Notes: generated from the sequence alone by a model not told the origin. DNA of 64,000 bases from Primulina eburnea (GCF_022965805.1 NC_133108.1:18984056-19048055), one strand, 5' to 3'; positions 34,817 through 48,684 are shown, numbered from the stretch's first letter. Program-made: numbers and translations.

Positions 34817-37800
34817 ACAGCAGAGGCCAGGAGGGGGCCAGACAGCAAGCCAGCCTCCGAGACAACATGCCAGAGTTTTTGTTTTGACCGAAGAGCAGGC
34901 ACAGGACGCACCTGATGATGTTGTGGCAGGTAACTGTTTTATTTCTGGTTATCCTGCATATGTACTGATTGATACTGGTGCATCTCATACATTTATATCG
35001 GAGCGATTTGCGTTGATGCATTCTTTGCCTATTGAGTCATTGTCGGCAGTAGTGTCTGTCACGTCTCCGTTAGGAACAGGTTTGATATCAGTAAAATATG
35101 TTAAATCGTGTATACTGCAGTACGATGGGCATACGATTGAGTTAGACTGTATTGTGCTTGGTTTATCTGATTTTGATTGTATTGTCGGTATCGATATGTT
35201 GACCAAGTACCGAGCTACAGTCGATTGCTTCCACAAGATAGTTCGATTCAGACCTAAGATGGCTGTGGAGTGGAAATTTTATGGTAAGGGTTCTCGTGCT
35301 AGAATTCCTTTAATATCTGCAATGAATATGACTCGATTATTGCAGAAGGGAGCGGATGGATTCCTGGTATATTCAGTTGATTTACTGAAATCGAGCCCAT
35401 CATTGGCGGATTTGCCAGTGGTGTGCGAATTTGCTGATGTCTTTCCAGATGAGATTCCTGGATTGCCTCCGATTCGAGAGATAGACTTCAGCATTGAGTT
35501 AATGCCAGGAACAGTTCCGATTTCTAGGGCTCCATACAGGATGGCACCGATCGAATTGAAAGAGTTGAAGGAACAGTTGGAGGATTTACTGGCCAAGGGG
35601 TATATCAGACCGAGTGTATCTCCTTGGGGTGCTCCAGTACTGTTCGTGAGGAAGAAAGACGGGTCGATGAGACTTTGTATCGACTATCGGCAGCTGAACA
35701 AGGCAACGGTAAAGAATAAATATCCATTGCCTCGTATTGATGATTTGTTTGATCAGTTGCAGGGTTCATCTGTATATTCCAAGACCGATCTGAGATCTAG
35801 ATACCATCAACTGAGAGTCAGGGACTCTGATATCTCTAAGACAGCATTCAGAACCAGGTATGGACACTATGAATTTATTGTCATGCCATTTGGTTTGACG
35901 AATGCACCAGCGATATTTATGAGATTGATGAACCGCGTCTTTCAGAAATATTTGGATGATTTTGTTATCATATTCATTGATGATATATTGATTTATTCAA
36001 ATAATATGATTGAGCATGCTAATCATCTGAGGACTGTGTTGAGAATCTTGAGGGCGGAGAAACTGTATGCTAAATTGTCGAAATGCGAGTTTTGGCTGAA
36101 ACAGGTTGTGTTTTTGGGTCACATTATATCGGGAGACGGTATATCAGTTGATCCCAGTAAGGTTGAAGCCGTGATTAGTTGGCCGAGACCGACATCTGTG
36201 CCGGAAATTCGCAGTTTTATGGGTTTGGCAGGATATTATCGTCGATTCATTAAAGATTTTTCGAGTATTACCAAACCGATTACGCAGTTAACGCAGAAGA
36301 ATGCTCCATTTGTTTGGTCAGAAGACTGTGAATCCAGTTTTCTGGAATTGAAGAAGAGGTTGATCAGTGCGCCTGTGTTGACGATTCCTTCAGGTACTGG
36401 TGATTTTGTTGTTTATTGTGATGCATCTCACCGAGGATTGGGTTGTGTTTTGATGCAGCGGGGGCATGTGATAGCTTATGCCTCGAGACACTTGAAACCC
36501 CATGAAACTCGTTACCCAATTCATGATCTTGAATTGGCAGCCATAGTCTTTGCATTGAAGATATGGCGGCATTATTTGTACGGCGAGAAATTTGAGATTT
36601 ATTCTGATCACAAGAGCTTAAAGTATTTGTTTTCGCAATCAGAGTTGAATATGAGACAGCGAAGATGGCTGGATTTATTGAAAGACTTTGATTGTGAAAT
36701 CAAGTACTATCCAGGGAAATCCAACGCAGCAGCAGATGCGCTGAGTCGAAAGGTATGTGCAATATCCTTATCGACGATAGGTGTCTCGAATTTGATTGAA
36801 GACTGTTGTTTGTCTGGATTAGCTTTTGAAACAGATTGTCAACCTCTGAGATTACGTGCGATTCGAGCTGAACCAGAATTGATAGTAAGAATCAAAGAGG
36901 CACAGAAGGCTGATCAGAACGTACAGAATTCGATTGCTATGATTAAAGCGGGACATCGATCGGAATATCAGGTGAGAAATGGCATTTTGTATGTGAATAA
37001 TCGTCTGGTTGTGCCGAATATTTCGGATTTAAGACAACGAAAATGTATAATGATTTAAAGACACAGTATTGGTGGAAACAGATGAAATCTGATGTTACGG
37101 AATTTGTAGCCAAGTGTCTGAATTGCCAACAGGTTAAGGCTGAAAGGAAGAAACCTGGAGGACTGTTACAGAGTTTGTCCATTCCTGAATGGAAATGGGA
37201 TCACATTTCCATGGACTTTGTGACACAGTTACCGAGATCCTCCAAAGATTGTGATGCAATTTGGGTCGTGATTGATCGATTGACCAAATCTGCATGTTTT
37301 ATTCCATACAAAATGACCTAAGGGTATGACAGATGGCCGATATCTATGTCAAGGAAGTGGTTAGATTGCATGGAGTGCCAAAGTCGATTGTGTCAGACCG
37401 TGATCCACGGTTTACTTTGCACTTCTGGCAAAGTTTGCAGCAAGCTCTTGGTACAAAGTTACATCAGAGTACCGCATATCATCCACAGACCGACGGACAG
37501 TCATAGCGGACTATCCAGACATTGGAAGATATGTTGAGAGCTGTAGTGCTTGATTCCAGCACTAATTGGCAAGATGCATTGCCACTTTGCGAGTTTTCGT
37601 ACAACAACAGCTATCAAACGAGTATTGAGATGGCTCCTTTCGAAGCATTGTACGGAAAGAAGTGTCGATCCCCTCTTTACTGGGATGATATCTCTGAAGT
37701 TCCTGAGACTGGACCTGATATGATCAGAGATATGACCGAGAAAGTGAAATTGATTCAAAAGAAAATGAAGGCAGCTCAGGACCGACAAGCCAAATATGCC

Positions 37801-38250
37801 AACCTCAGACGAGGACCGTTGGTATTTGAGGTAGGAGACCGAGTATTCCTGAAGATTTCTCCTTTCAGAGGTGTTGTCAGATTTGGCAAGAAAGGAAAAT
37901 TGTCTCCGAGATATGTTGGTCCTTATGAGATTCTCGAAAAGATAGGAGATCGTGCCTATCGACTTGCCTTGCTGCCTTCATTATCTGGAATACATGATGT
38001 CTTTCATGTATCGATGCTGCGGAAATATCTCCCTGATGATTCTCATGTGATTCAGCCAGACGAGACCGAGCTGGATGAGACATTGAGTTATGTCGAGAAA
38101 CCGATCGGGATTATCGATCGTGAAGAAAAACAGCTCAGAACGAAGACGATTCCTCTTGTGAAAGTCCAATGGACTCGTCATGGCGTAGAAGAAGCCACTT
38201 GGGAGACTGAATCTGATATGAGACAAGAATTCCCAGCATTATTTCAGTAA
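34817..38250 (+). pseudogene. pol: C pol: protease, RT, RNase H, integrase; several breaks
   Basis: The open part to about 37040 has protease ([13 protein letters not shown]), RT ([26 protein letters not shown], two changes from the usual [19 protein letters not shown]), and RNase H ([31 protein letters not shown]). A deletion and frameshift near 37040 remove the His half of the integrase zinc finger. A TAA and one-base loss fall at about 37319-37330. A TAG at 37504-37506 replaces the catalytic Glu of D-D-35-E (DGQS then stop). The frame after it (to TAA at 38248-38250) has MAPFEALYGKKC, FHVSMLRKY and the tail VKVQWTRHGVEEATWE. Nothing here could integrate. Confidence 0.93.
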
Positions 38251-38333
38251 TGTAAATAGTTGTTCCGTTTGAATTACATTCTCTCTTAATGATATGATTT
38301 GACTATCTGTGATTTCGGGGACGAAATCGTATC

Positions 38334-38348
38334 TTAGCGGGGGAGAAA
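38334..38348 (+). other. Polypurine tract of C
   Basis: AGCGGGGGAGAAA stands immediately before the 3' LTR start at 38349. Confidence 0.85.
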
Positions 38349-39543
38349 TGTAATGCCCGAGAATTAATCACTGTTAATCAAGGATTATTGACTTATAATC
38401 TAACGTGATTATTGAAGGGTCAACTGAGACACGAGTTAAGAGAATGTGCGGCTATTTATTTTGAATTTCGGAATGTGTTGCCGAAGCAACACCGCACTCG
38501 CGCTCAGGAAGACACCACACCCGCGGTGCATGTCCAGTAGGGTAGCAATTTTTTAAAAACTGAGACCGCACCCGCGGTGAGAACAAGGGTAGCAATTTTT
38601 GAAAAACTGAGACCGCACCCGCGGTGCAAACAAGACCGCACCCGCGGTCGTCGAATTTCAGAAAATGAAAGTGCTGCCGAAGCATGAGCGCACCCGCAGT
38701 CTTGCAGCTACCGCACCCGCGGTGATACGTGTTTTGCGAAAATTGTGACACCTCATGACATGCATGCATTGATATATATAAACTGAAATTCCTTCGAAAA
38801 TTCAGTAAGAAATCGAGAAAAGGTCTGAGGGAATTTGCTGAAAATCCTTACACCTTTTACGAGAAATCCGTCCGTGTGATTTTGAATCCGACTTCGGTAT
38901 TGAGTTCCTATCGACGTAGGCAACAACTGGACGTAAGTTTTACTAGGTATTGACATGTTTTAGAATTATGATATTGTCAGAATTGAATGGAACTCATATA
39001 TGTTGTTCTTGACATATTAGACATCATAGAAGCGAAGTCAGATTAAGAAACGGACTGATTATGGAATTGTTATGAATTTTTAGATTTATACCAGACAGAT
39101 TTGAATTGTGATTGGATTACGGATTGTATTGGATATTGGTTATGAATTGTAACTGCTATCTGGAGATGTTGTATTAACGGGGATATTGAAAGTGTACCGT
39201 TGATTTTGAATTAAATCCAGATTGATCAGATTGTTATTGATTTGAAAGGTATATTGACATGAGATTATTGATATTTTCATTGCCAGACAGACTGTGAATT
39301 CAGGACTTCGACTGAGCCAGAAACCGACGAAAGAAAGGTATGAGTCAATGTGGTATTGGGAGATCGACTTGAGTCGGTTTAGACTTGAGTTTCCCTAAAT
39401 CACATACTTTACTTTATTGCATTGATATTGCATTGAATTGATTGATATACTTGTTCTCTTGATTTATAGATAGCAGGTATCGGACGAGAAATCTTGTGAC
39501 AGAAGTGCCTGATAGTCGTGGTATCGCCACGGGCACATTGCAC
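38349..39543 (+). repeat. 3' LTR of C, first part, interrupted by E
   Basis: It aligns with 21779-24500 of the 5' LTR minus the solo LTR. It has the empty site of the solo LTR near 38511 and stops at 39543 (flank TGCAC) where E begins. The missing middle of the LTR was removed by a deletion; the tail is at 54332-54584. Confidence 0.92.
38490..38782 (+). promoter_or_regulatory. U3 promoter of C 3' LTR: seven dyads plus TATA box
   Basis: Seven ACCGCACCCGCGGT-like words at 38490-38723, more than the 5' LTR, which lacks a duplicated unit (GGTAGCAATTTTTGAAAAAC plus dyad). TATATATAAA at about 38773-38782 follows by about 50 bp. Confidence 0.7.
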
Positions 39544-41616
39544 TGTTAGAGTAGGTGCACGTCGAGCCAAGTGTTGGCCGACTGTTCACGATGAAACTCT
39601 TTGTATAAACGATCTTTATTTTAATAATATTTGAATTTATTAATTTGGCGCATCTTTATCTTTATACCCATGCTAGTTGCATAGATAAAGTTCTTGAATA
39701 TACAAATAGTAGAAAGAATATGAGATGCTCATATGATGAGTATCATGAAACTCATATTTGGAATACTGTATATTCTAAACCGTTCCTAGTCGATTCAGCC
39801 GCCACTAAGAAGGATAAAGGCCGCTCGAGTTAGAGACTAGTATCTGCGATGTGAGTACCATGTTTCATTGGTAGGGGACATTGTGATGTCCGAGCATGCA
39901 GATAGGTGCTCCTGGTAGAGTGCACTGAACAACCCTCTATAAAGGACTTTCCAAGTGGTTCTCACTTATCGAGTGGAAAAGTCCTAGTTTATGGTTGTAC
40001 ACCATTAGTCCTTATGACCCGGGACAACATTGAGACTCTATGTGCTAGCGTTTCACTTTGACTTGTTTACCGACTCTTATGGGGTCATCAGGTGGCAAGA
40101 TTGGGTGATACGGCGAAACATATAGGAGTCGATGCATTGTAGCCGGGGATTCACCGCTTACCTACGGGTATGGATATCCTATGTGTTTTTCATGTATGTG
40201 TGGGTTGAAATCTCTGATCAGAGTATGGTGGTAATTATGAAAGGGGTTTCATAGATTACACCATCGATGCAACCACAACATGACACATAGTATCGATTCA
40301 TTGACAACTCTCGATAAACCAATAGTTGTCGAATCGGTCGGGATATATGAGTTGAAGGGACCGTACTGTACGCTAACCATAATTGAATGGTTCTTGCAGG
40401 CACTATCATGTGATACTTAGGGAATCACGTAAGCGATGCTGCTAGGCGTTTAACGTGATTTGTTGGGTACTATCAGACTTGAGTTCTGACGTTCTTACTA
40501 TCAAGGAGTTGATAAGTAAGAATGGAGCAATTGGGGTATGCTCGAATAAGGACATGTTTAGTCCGAATCACATAGAGATGTGAACCCACGGCTAGTTGTA
40601 TCAATGAACCATTGAGGGCCACACAAGTATTAGCTTTGTAAATCCAGATGAGAAGTAAAATAGTTCAATGTGTTGAACGGCTTATAAATGTGTTTATAAG
40701 CGTAAAGAAAAATAGAAGTATGACTTCTATGAGAGAAATATAAATTTTAATTTATGGAAGTGTTCCAAGATTAAAATTTGGCCAAGTAAATAATGTAGTT
40801 GAAAATTGTGATTTTCATAAACATTATTGAGGACTAAATTAAATTAATTCAAGTGTTGAATTAATTAAACACTAGTGGACCTAGTAGAGTCTAAATAATT
40901 AAATAATTCAAGTGTTGAATTAATTAAATTATATTGAGTCTTGTAGAGCTCAATTAAAATAATTATTTAACTAGTGGGACTTGAATAAATTCAAGTAGTA
41001 TTTAATTAATCTCAAATGTGTTTGAGATAATTAAAAATTTAGTCCATGGTTTTTTAATGTGTTAGAAACCATATAATATATGTGAGACATGCTAGGGTTT
41101 GCATGCTTGGGAGGTGAAGAGGTGTGGATTACTTTTTATTAAAAAATTCAAAAAGGATGCAACTTTTGAGAGACAACTTTTTCAACAACCAAGGCTAGTC
41201 TCCCACACTCTCCTAACACCTCACTTGGCCGAATTCTTGAGGGTTTTTCTCTCCCATTTTTCTTCCATTTTTGTTCTTCATTTTCTTGGAGAATAAAATC
41301 TTCTCTTTGAAAAATCCTTAAGTTTTTCTAGTGCAAAACTTGAGGGGGTTTGCCTTGCTAGTGGTGGGCCTTATTTCTTGAAGGAAAGAAGGAGGAGCTT
41401 GTAGATTTGCCTACCAAAGAAGAGCTTTGTTGTTTACAACAAAGTTGGTGCCATTCATCAACCTTGAGAGGTTGATAGGTAAATCTCTAAACATCCTATG
41501 TTTGATGTTGTTTTGTAAATATTGTGCAAAAACCATGGTGGCCGAAATTTCTAGCTTAAAATGTTAAATTTTTGACTTCCGTTGCGCTTCCGGCCACCGT
41601 AACCGATCCGCTTTCA
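39544..41616 (+). repeat. 5' LTR of E
   Basis: TGTTAGAGTAGGTGCACG at 39544 to CCGCTTTCA at 41616 (2073 bp). It is the most complete LTR of this family in the window and the reference for F and K. Confidence 0.87.
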
Positions 41617-43393
41617 AGTGGTATCCGAGCTAAGGTTACGGTTTTTGTGTTATATTTACGTAATATTATATTGAGATCGATTTCTAACCGCTTGAGAAAT
41701 ATTTTTGCAAGGAAATTCAAAGGGCCGGAAATTTGAAGAAACAAAAAAAAAATCTCGGCTGCCCGAAAAATTTCAGGCAGCCGAGGGGCAGCCAAATACT
41801 ACTTTTTAAAATAAAAAAAATAAAAAAAATTTTTGTGTAGCCGGAATCCGGTGACGGAGCTCCGGCGACGGCGATGACGGCTAGGGTTTCCAAAAGTGTT
41901 TTGGAGAATCTTAGTGTCATGGGCCATTGGATGGACAACATAATTTGTGAAATTTAAATGGGCCAAAATATTTTTTGGTGAAAAATGAGTTTTGGGCCCT
42001 TAAGTTTAAATTTACAATTGTTGCACATATTTTCTCATAAAATAAATAATTGAAGTAGGACTTTAATTATTTATAGTAAATTGTGATTTACAAGAAATTC
42101 GATTATAAATAAATTAATTTGAAAGTAGACAAAGGAGTTTGTATACTTTGTTAATTTAATTTATAATTGTGGCGGTTAGTGATTGGATCAAGATATATAA
42201 TATTGGATCAATTAATTATAGTGATAATTAATTGATGGTGTATGATATGTGATATTATGCATGAAGGATGATCAAAAGCCCAAGCCCAATTTGCTAGGTG
42301 TATGCTAGGATATTTGTGTTGTATGATTGTAATAATTATCAATTTAAAGTGGGCTTAGTTTATGGCCCGTTCCCACCCCATGAGATGTATCCCTATGTGC
42401 CATGGATATTTAATTGTAAATATTAGAATAGTGGAAGATCAAGATTGGAAGACGGTGGCCTTGGTGATTATGAAGATCGAAGACATGTAATATTGGATGC
42501 TAATGTAATAATTTAGTTGCATTGCATCCCTTGCATTTACCCTAGGATTGGACCTAGGCCCGTGTTTAGCTCACACGGGCCATTAGTATTGGGGCAATTG
42601 ATCATCCTTGTACTGTTTTCTATTTATAATATATGCATGATATGTTATAAATAATGAGTATGTGCGTTATTATTATTATAATAACAAAGTTGCATGAATC
42701 CGGCAAACATACGATCAAACATGGCGAGCTTTTAAAATAAAATTACTGATGAGACCTTTCAAAATTAAAAAACCCTCATTTTGAATAAGATTCAAAATTA
42801 ATATCAAGTCCGAAAAGGGGAATTATAAATTTGGTTATAATTTCCTTGTCTTCCATCGACAATGGGTGCATGATGAACGCTACCCGTACTCGGGGCTCGG
42901 CTCATTTTATTGGGGGGCCCTTAGTGCCGGAAAGCTGTGACATTCATTGACATGGTGATGTGAACTACGTGGAACTCCCATGACTTCGGCTCAGATAATT
43001 GAGGGAACTCATGGCGACCGTCCATTAATGTTCAACATCGATGGGTAAGGCTTGACACGTAAAGATGAACGACGTCTATAATGGGTCCTAATCAAACGTG
43101 AGACAAAAGTTTACGAGAAGGGTTGCATTGTGATGCAATTGGGAAACTACCTTTTAGGAATTGTGATTGGCTGTATAATCGGGATCATAATTCGCTAATT
43201 GGACCTTACGTACCTACTGAGGAAAGGAGTTTCCCGTTTTCACTAGAGGGTAGTGAAAATGTCAAAACAGTGGGAGCGATAATTTATAAAGTAAAAGTCC
43301 AAACTTTATATCTTATTAAATATTTTAAAATAGTCATTAACATTTATCTGTTTTACTTTTCAGTACAAATCTTTGACAATGTCATCAATTCGC
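41617..43393 (+). other. PBS, noncoding leader and Gag start of E
   Basis: TGGTATCCGAGC at 41619-41630 is an imperfect initiator tRNA-Met site. About 1.75 kb of leader without a convincing frame follows, aligning with K in reverse complement. An ATG at 43380 begins the same Gag stub as in K, but after 14 bases the sequence switches to LTR. Confidence 0.75.
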
Positions 43394-44055
43394 AAGATTG
43401 GGTGTTACGGCGAAACATATAGGAGTCGATGCATTGTAGCCGGGGATTCACCGCTTACCTACGGGTATGGATATCCTATGTGTTTTTCATGTATGTGTGG
43501 GTTGAAATCTCTGATCAGATTATGGTGGTAATTATGAAAGGGGTTTCATAGATTACACCATCGATGCAACCACAACATGACACATAGTATCGATTCATTG
43601 ACAACTCTCGATAAACCAATAGTTGTCGAATCGGTCAGGATATATGAGTTGAAGGGACCGTACTGTACGCTAACCATAATTGAATGGTTCTTGCAGGCAC
43701 TATCATGTGATACCTAGGGAATCACGTAAGCGATGCTGCTAGGCGTTTAACGTGATTGGTTGGGTACTATCAGACTTGAGTTCTGACGTTCTTACTATCA
43801 AGGAGTTGATAAGTAAGAATGGAGCAATTGGGGTATGCTCGAATAAGGACATGTTTAGTCCGAATCACATAGAGATGTGAACCCACGGCTAGTTGTATCA
43901 ATGAACCATTGAGGGCCACACAAGTATTAGATTTGTAAATCCCGATGAGAAGTAAAATAGTTCAATGTGTTGAACGGCTTATAAATCTGTTTATAAGCGT
44001 AAAGAAAAATAGAAGTATGACTTCTATGAGAGAAATATAAATTTTAATTTATGGA
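43394..44055 (+). repeat. 3' LTR of E, central fragment
   Basis: It is nearly identical to 40097-40757 of the 5' LTR (CAAGATTGGGTG through ATTTATGGA). The first 550 or so bases were lost with the internal deletion; the remainder is beyond the H insertion and was removed by the later deletion. Confidence 0.87.
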
Positions 44056-46245
44056 TGTGGGGACCCGGACGCTAATCATCTTCTTATTAATCATCTTTGG
44101 GGATTTAATTATCAGTTCTGATAAAACAGGGTCTAAAAATTTTTCTTTTTAAAATAAAGTGCGGAAGGTAATGGCATCTACATAATATACATATCTGTAT
44201 AAAAACTACATTTCAGTACAATACTGTACAACCTAAGTCTAAGGTTCAATTACTAAATTCAAGTAATAAATCAAGTCTGCTACAAGTCCGGAATCACCAC
44301 GCTAAACTCGTCTTCTCTCGTCATCTTCTCGACCCTGATCCAGCCCCACCTGTTGTCATGCACACATACAAAACACGACAACAGCCGGATAACTCCGGTG
44401 AGAATAAATCCCAGTATAAAACATGGTAAGCATGTATATAAACAAACTAATTCATAACACATGCGATCATGTATAAACACAATATATTTCATAATCTATG
44501 AAATTAAGCATGCAGCTCAAATCAGATAAACATGCATATAAACAAGCTAAATCATAAAACATGCTAGCACAACTGAAAGCAATAACGATGGGTCCCATGA
44601 TCTAGAAGCCACATCCATATAAGCATGAAGTCCAAATCAAATCATGTCTAGACTTGACTCGATCTATAACTCTAGGGATCCCGGTGTGAATAAGACGTCA
44701 CTACCTACCCTCCCAATCGGGGTAATGTACGTCTCATTCCTAGACTTCGGTCTGAGCTGTATCAACGGCGGAAATAAGAGTAATACCTACTCCTATGCTG
44801 AGATACACCGAAACGTCTAGCTATTTGACAATACCTGTCAAAGACTCTCCTATCTTAAATGCAATGAATAACAATCTGCAAACAAAGCATAATCATATTC
44901 ATAACTGAATATCACAATTATCTTACCTACTTGAATACAATTCTATAATCAAAGCATAATCAGGTAACAATATAAACAATAATCTAGTATGTGATTTTAT
45001 TGGGAAACTCAAATTAATCTAATTTGAGTTATGCTTCCCGAATATCACATGAATTATACCTTTGTCTTCCTGATCTGATGAAGACGACGTCTCGAAGTCG
45101 AATTTGTCCATATCTGATCTGAAATGACAATAACAGATACACTGTATCAATGTGTAACCCGATTTACAATCCGTTCTGATCAATATCTTTATAAACTACA
45201 ATCTGATTCATATCAACAATATCACGAGATAACAGAAACCAATACTGAATCTGATCAATCTGTACCAACTGATGTTTAGACGGCATAACACTACAGTCTT
45301 GTAACCCCGTCAGTCTTAACATCACAATTACACTACCAGAATTCCTAATAAATCTCCGTACAATCTATAACTTCAGTATCTGTACACTGTAAAATGAATA
45401 ACCTCATAATTCTGATAGCAATCTTAATCAAATCAACTTTAAAATTCATAACAATTCCATAAACAATCTGTTTCTAAATCTGAATTCGATTCTACAAAAT
45501 CTACGGTAGTAGAAACACCATATCTGAATCATATTCAATTCTAACAACATCATAAATTCAAATCTTGTCTAAATGTAATACAACTTACGTCCTTGTGTAG
45601 CTCGTAGCGAGAGGAGTTCAGAACTGAAGTCAGATTCCAATTTAGATAAACGATTTGCTCGTAAACCAATTTCTAAAGAAAAAGAACAAAGCTTTTCCCT
45701 AAACCCTCGATTTTCTCCTTCAAATTCTGAAGAATTGCATGCCAATATATATATATATATACATACCTTCCGTGCATGCAAAGCAAATGGCACAACCTTT
45801 GTGCAACACGTCTCGCGCATATGCGCGGTCACTACTCGCGCATATGCGCGAGACCTACTGTCTCGGCGAAAGTACTACTCGCGCATATGCGCCATTATTT
45901 CCGCGCATATGCGCCACCCCTACTGGCCCTCCCGCGCATATGCGCCATCTCCGTCGCGCATATGCGCCGATGGTACTGGCCTTGCCGCGCATGTGCGCGC
46001 ATTATCTCGCGCATGTGCGCGAAAGCCTCGGCCAGCTCCGCGCATGTGCGCCCATCCCTACAGCGCATGTGCGCGGGGCTCTTTCTTGGCACACACATTT
46101 ACACCTTTCTCATGTGTTCTAATCCGATCCGTTCCGTCGTTAATTATCGAAATTAATTCAATAAGTCATTTCAGATTAATCTCAGATTACGGTAATCGTA
46201 TCCACATCATTTCAGATTACGGTAATTAAATTCTCGGGCATTACA
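44056..46245 (-). repeat. 3' LTR of H (complete)
   Basis: TGTGGGGACCCGG (plus) at 44056 to CGGGCATTACA at 46245 (2190 bp), preceded on the minus strand by the PPT AAGAGGGGGAGAAA (46246-46259). It shares the hairpin pair (about 44350-44399) and long-range stem (44740-44751 with 44807-44820) with A and D. Confidence 0.9.
45745..46076 (-). promoter_or_regulatory. U3 promoter of H 3' LTR: ten dyads plus TATA run
   Basis: Ten copies of CGCGCATATGCGCG or CGCGCATGTGCGCG lie at about 45812-46076, each an exact or near palindrome with 7-30 bp spacers. On the minus strand they end about 50 bp before a TA run at 45745-45761. Copies nearer the TATA use CATATG, farther ones CATGTG. Confidence 0.72.
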
Positions 46246-48684
46246 TTTCTCCCCCTCTTAGATCTGAGTTCGTCCTCGAACTCACCAATCATCAAACCAA
46301 ATCTATCAGAAGAACTGTATAACAGAGTTTAACATCCAAACTCATTTCACTAGCCGAATCAATCTCTGATTGTAGTCTGGAATCAGAATTCATCAAGTAT
46401 CTCAGTCGGATAACATTGGCTATACAACATCCGTATATACTAATTGCAATCCATAACAAAGCAATACCACCTGTAGTTGCTATCTCATCTGTTTATCCCA
46501 ATCAAGGACCTATTCCATCTTCGGTTTCAAATACCAATCGTCATCATCCGACATTGGTTTCCTACATCTATCCATTCTGAATTATCTTGATAACTAGTGC
46601 TAACATTCAGCACTAGAGTTCTACCAATATCTTTCAATATCTGAACAAGACACTCCGACTACCTGTCAATTTGTGAACAATCTGCCAGAGAGAGCTTATG
46701 ATATAATCTACCACAAGTACACACTTAATCGTAATCATAGTCTGATATACTCTACTCGAAATCATCATTCTAGTCAATCTGACTATTTCTTTGACAGAGA
46801 TCTCTGTCACCTAGTTCTGTTTGTACATCATCTTTACAAACTACTAGATATAGATTGAACAATCTATCAATCACGTTCATACCATATCCCAATCTGAAGA
46901 AAATGGCGGTAATTTCATTACATCAGTCCTTGAAATGTACTTCCATTTCTATTCAGGATTATACTAAGTCGGTAATAATCTTCTGAGTTCTATCTTTCTA
47001 ACTTCTACTGTTAGCGATTCGGACACATCGGTACAATTTCTGCCAACATTTCGGTACAAATTCTGTTATAACTGATCAAATCTGTCTATACCAACACTAT
47101 TTGTTCGAATATCATACATTCTGAAATATCTGAATGAAAACTGAATCCCCTGCGGTGCATTTCTGACACTACTTGTGACTTTAGATTCGAACTATCCGGT
47201 ATAAACAATCAGTTAATAATATAAAATAATGAAGAAATACCTACCTGGCATTCGGCTATGACTACCCATATCAAAAGCTATAAATAATTCTGAAACATTC
47301 TGACATCACACAATAGAAGTAGTCTGTCTGATACAAACACAAAGTCACATATCTGTTACTATAAACGATACTCTGCTCTGATTTCAACTGTTTACAATAA
47401 ACTGTATTACACTGATTCACAATAACGGTAATATCACATCGAATTCTGAATAGAAAGAACTTATACAGATCTAGTGAGTTTAAGAAACTCATAACATAAT
47501 AAATTCTGGCTGGCTGACCAATCTTCATACTGCCCAGATCAACTGCTATATCTCATCTGCAATTAGAATATACTTCCAACCAATATAAAATGTCTCAAAT
47601 ACTGATTTGGAACAATAACAATACTCAGCAAATATACAGCAATACAAGAATAAGATAATCAGAAGAAGATAATCTGCCCAAACCAGCTAATAAAGTTCTG
47701 ACATCTTTGACATTCTGCTAATTTTGATATTTCTGATACTGCATAGTCTGAATAAAAACCTGTATCAATAACTGTATACCGGATTCCTACCTGACCCATC
47801 TCTGTATACAAGAACACCGTTTTCTGAATAATCAACAAAAGCTTCAAATATTTAATTAGTCAGTCAGATACTGTGCATATATCCTCAGATCATAGATATA
47901 ACAAGCCTAAATCTTCAGAATATTTCTGAATACAGACTCTATCAATTTAGAAACAGAATCTGAAATATCGACGAACAAATACTCAATCAACTGTATTCTT
48001 CAATCCCTACTTTAATCTGTCAATTCTTTCACTTCATTCTGTACTGAATTCTAACTAAACACAGTACTTGGTATCGATTCAATTCTAAAATCTATCTTTC
48101 TGATACAAAACAAATCTGACATCTTATCTACCGATTAGCAATCTACTCGTACATTACTATCAAATTTGTAATTGTTAGGCTCGATTACAGTGGATCTACT
48201 GGATACATAAGGATGCCATTTGTTCCTTTCTGTAATAATCGAGCCCTAAACAATACAATTTTCTAAGGGATTCTTGATCTAAAATCCTCATTTATCAACT
48301 AGATCGGGTCTAAATCTTACCATTTCTGGAACACATTCTACGATATTTATGTACTTGTTTAGCATATACATGTCAATAATGCAATCCAAATCAGACAATT
48401 ACAAGTACATCATAATCTAATCCAGTCTCATCCTCATCTAACTGTAGTATATAATATGTCACAGAAATTTCTGATATCAACATATTCCTCAACAGCCAAG
48501 GAATCAATACTACAGTATACACAGACCCAACAGATACAGCATATCTTCATGCTATCCAATCACAGATACTCATAAAAATTGCCCTTGTACATATGAATAC
48601 CTATGCATATAATCATACAAGAAATAGTACCTGTTGTGAATTCTGAGTCTGCTCTTCAGTCATTATCACCAATGACCCTGCTCT
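46246..48684 (-). pseudogene. Degenerate pol of H
   Basis: No frame over 100 codons. Scraps can be matched to the sisters on the minus strand: the integrase region around 46930-46980 (remnant of the EWKW..ISMDF segment) and protease-side sequence at 48180-48660. The span is about 1 kb shorter than the same region in D, so pieces are missing as well as mutated. Domain edges cannot be set by eye. Confidence 0.6.

Larger units (their letters stand above)
39544..44055 (+). mobile_element. Element E: non-autonomous copia-derived LTR element, K family
   Basis: 5' LTR 39544-41616, PBS, a noncoding leader, the first codons of Gag, then an abrupt join to the middle of a second LTR (43394 onward), which is itself interrupted by H at 44056. 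It lies in the C 3' LTR. The element carries no enzyme domains. The Gag-to-LTR join is a deletion. Confidence 0.85.

Noticed and set aside
45812..46076. Regularly spaced repeats resembling a CRISPR array
   Set aside because: This is a plant nuclear LTR. Spacers are irregular and repeats are only 14 bp palindromes within U3.
45735..46229. Three overlapping Arg/Ala/His-rich plus-strand frames in the H LTR (and copies at 51701-52156)
   Set aside because: They arise from the CGCGCATATGCGCG repeats, which stay open in several frames at once.
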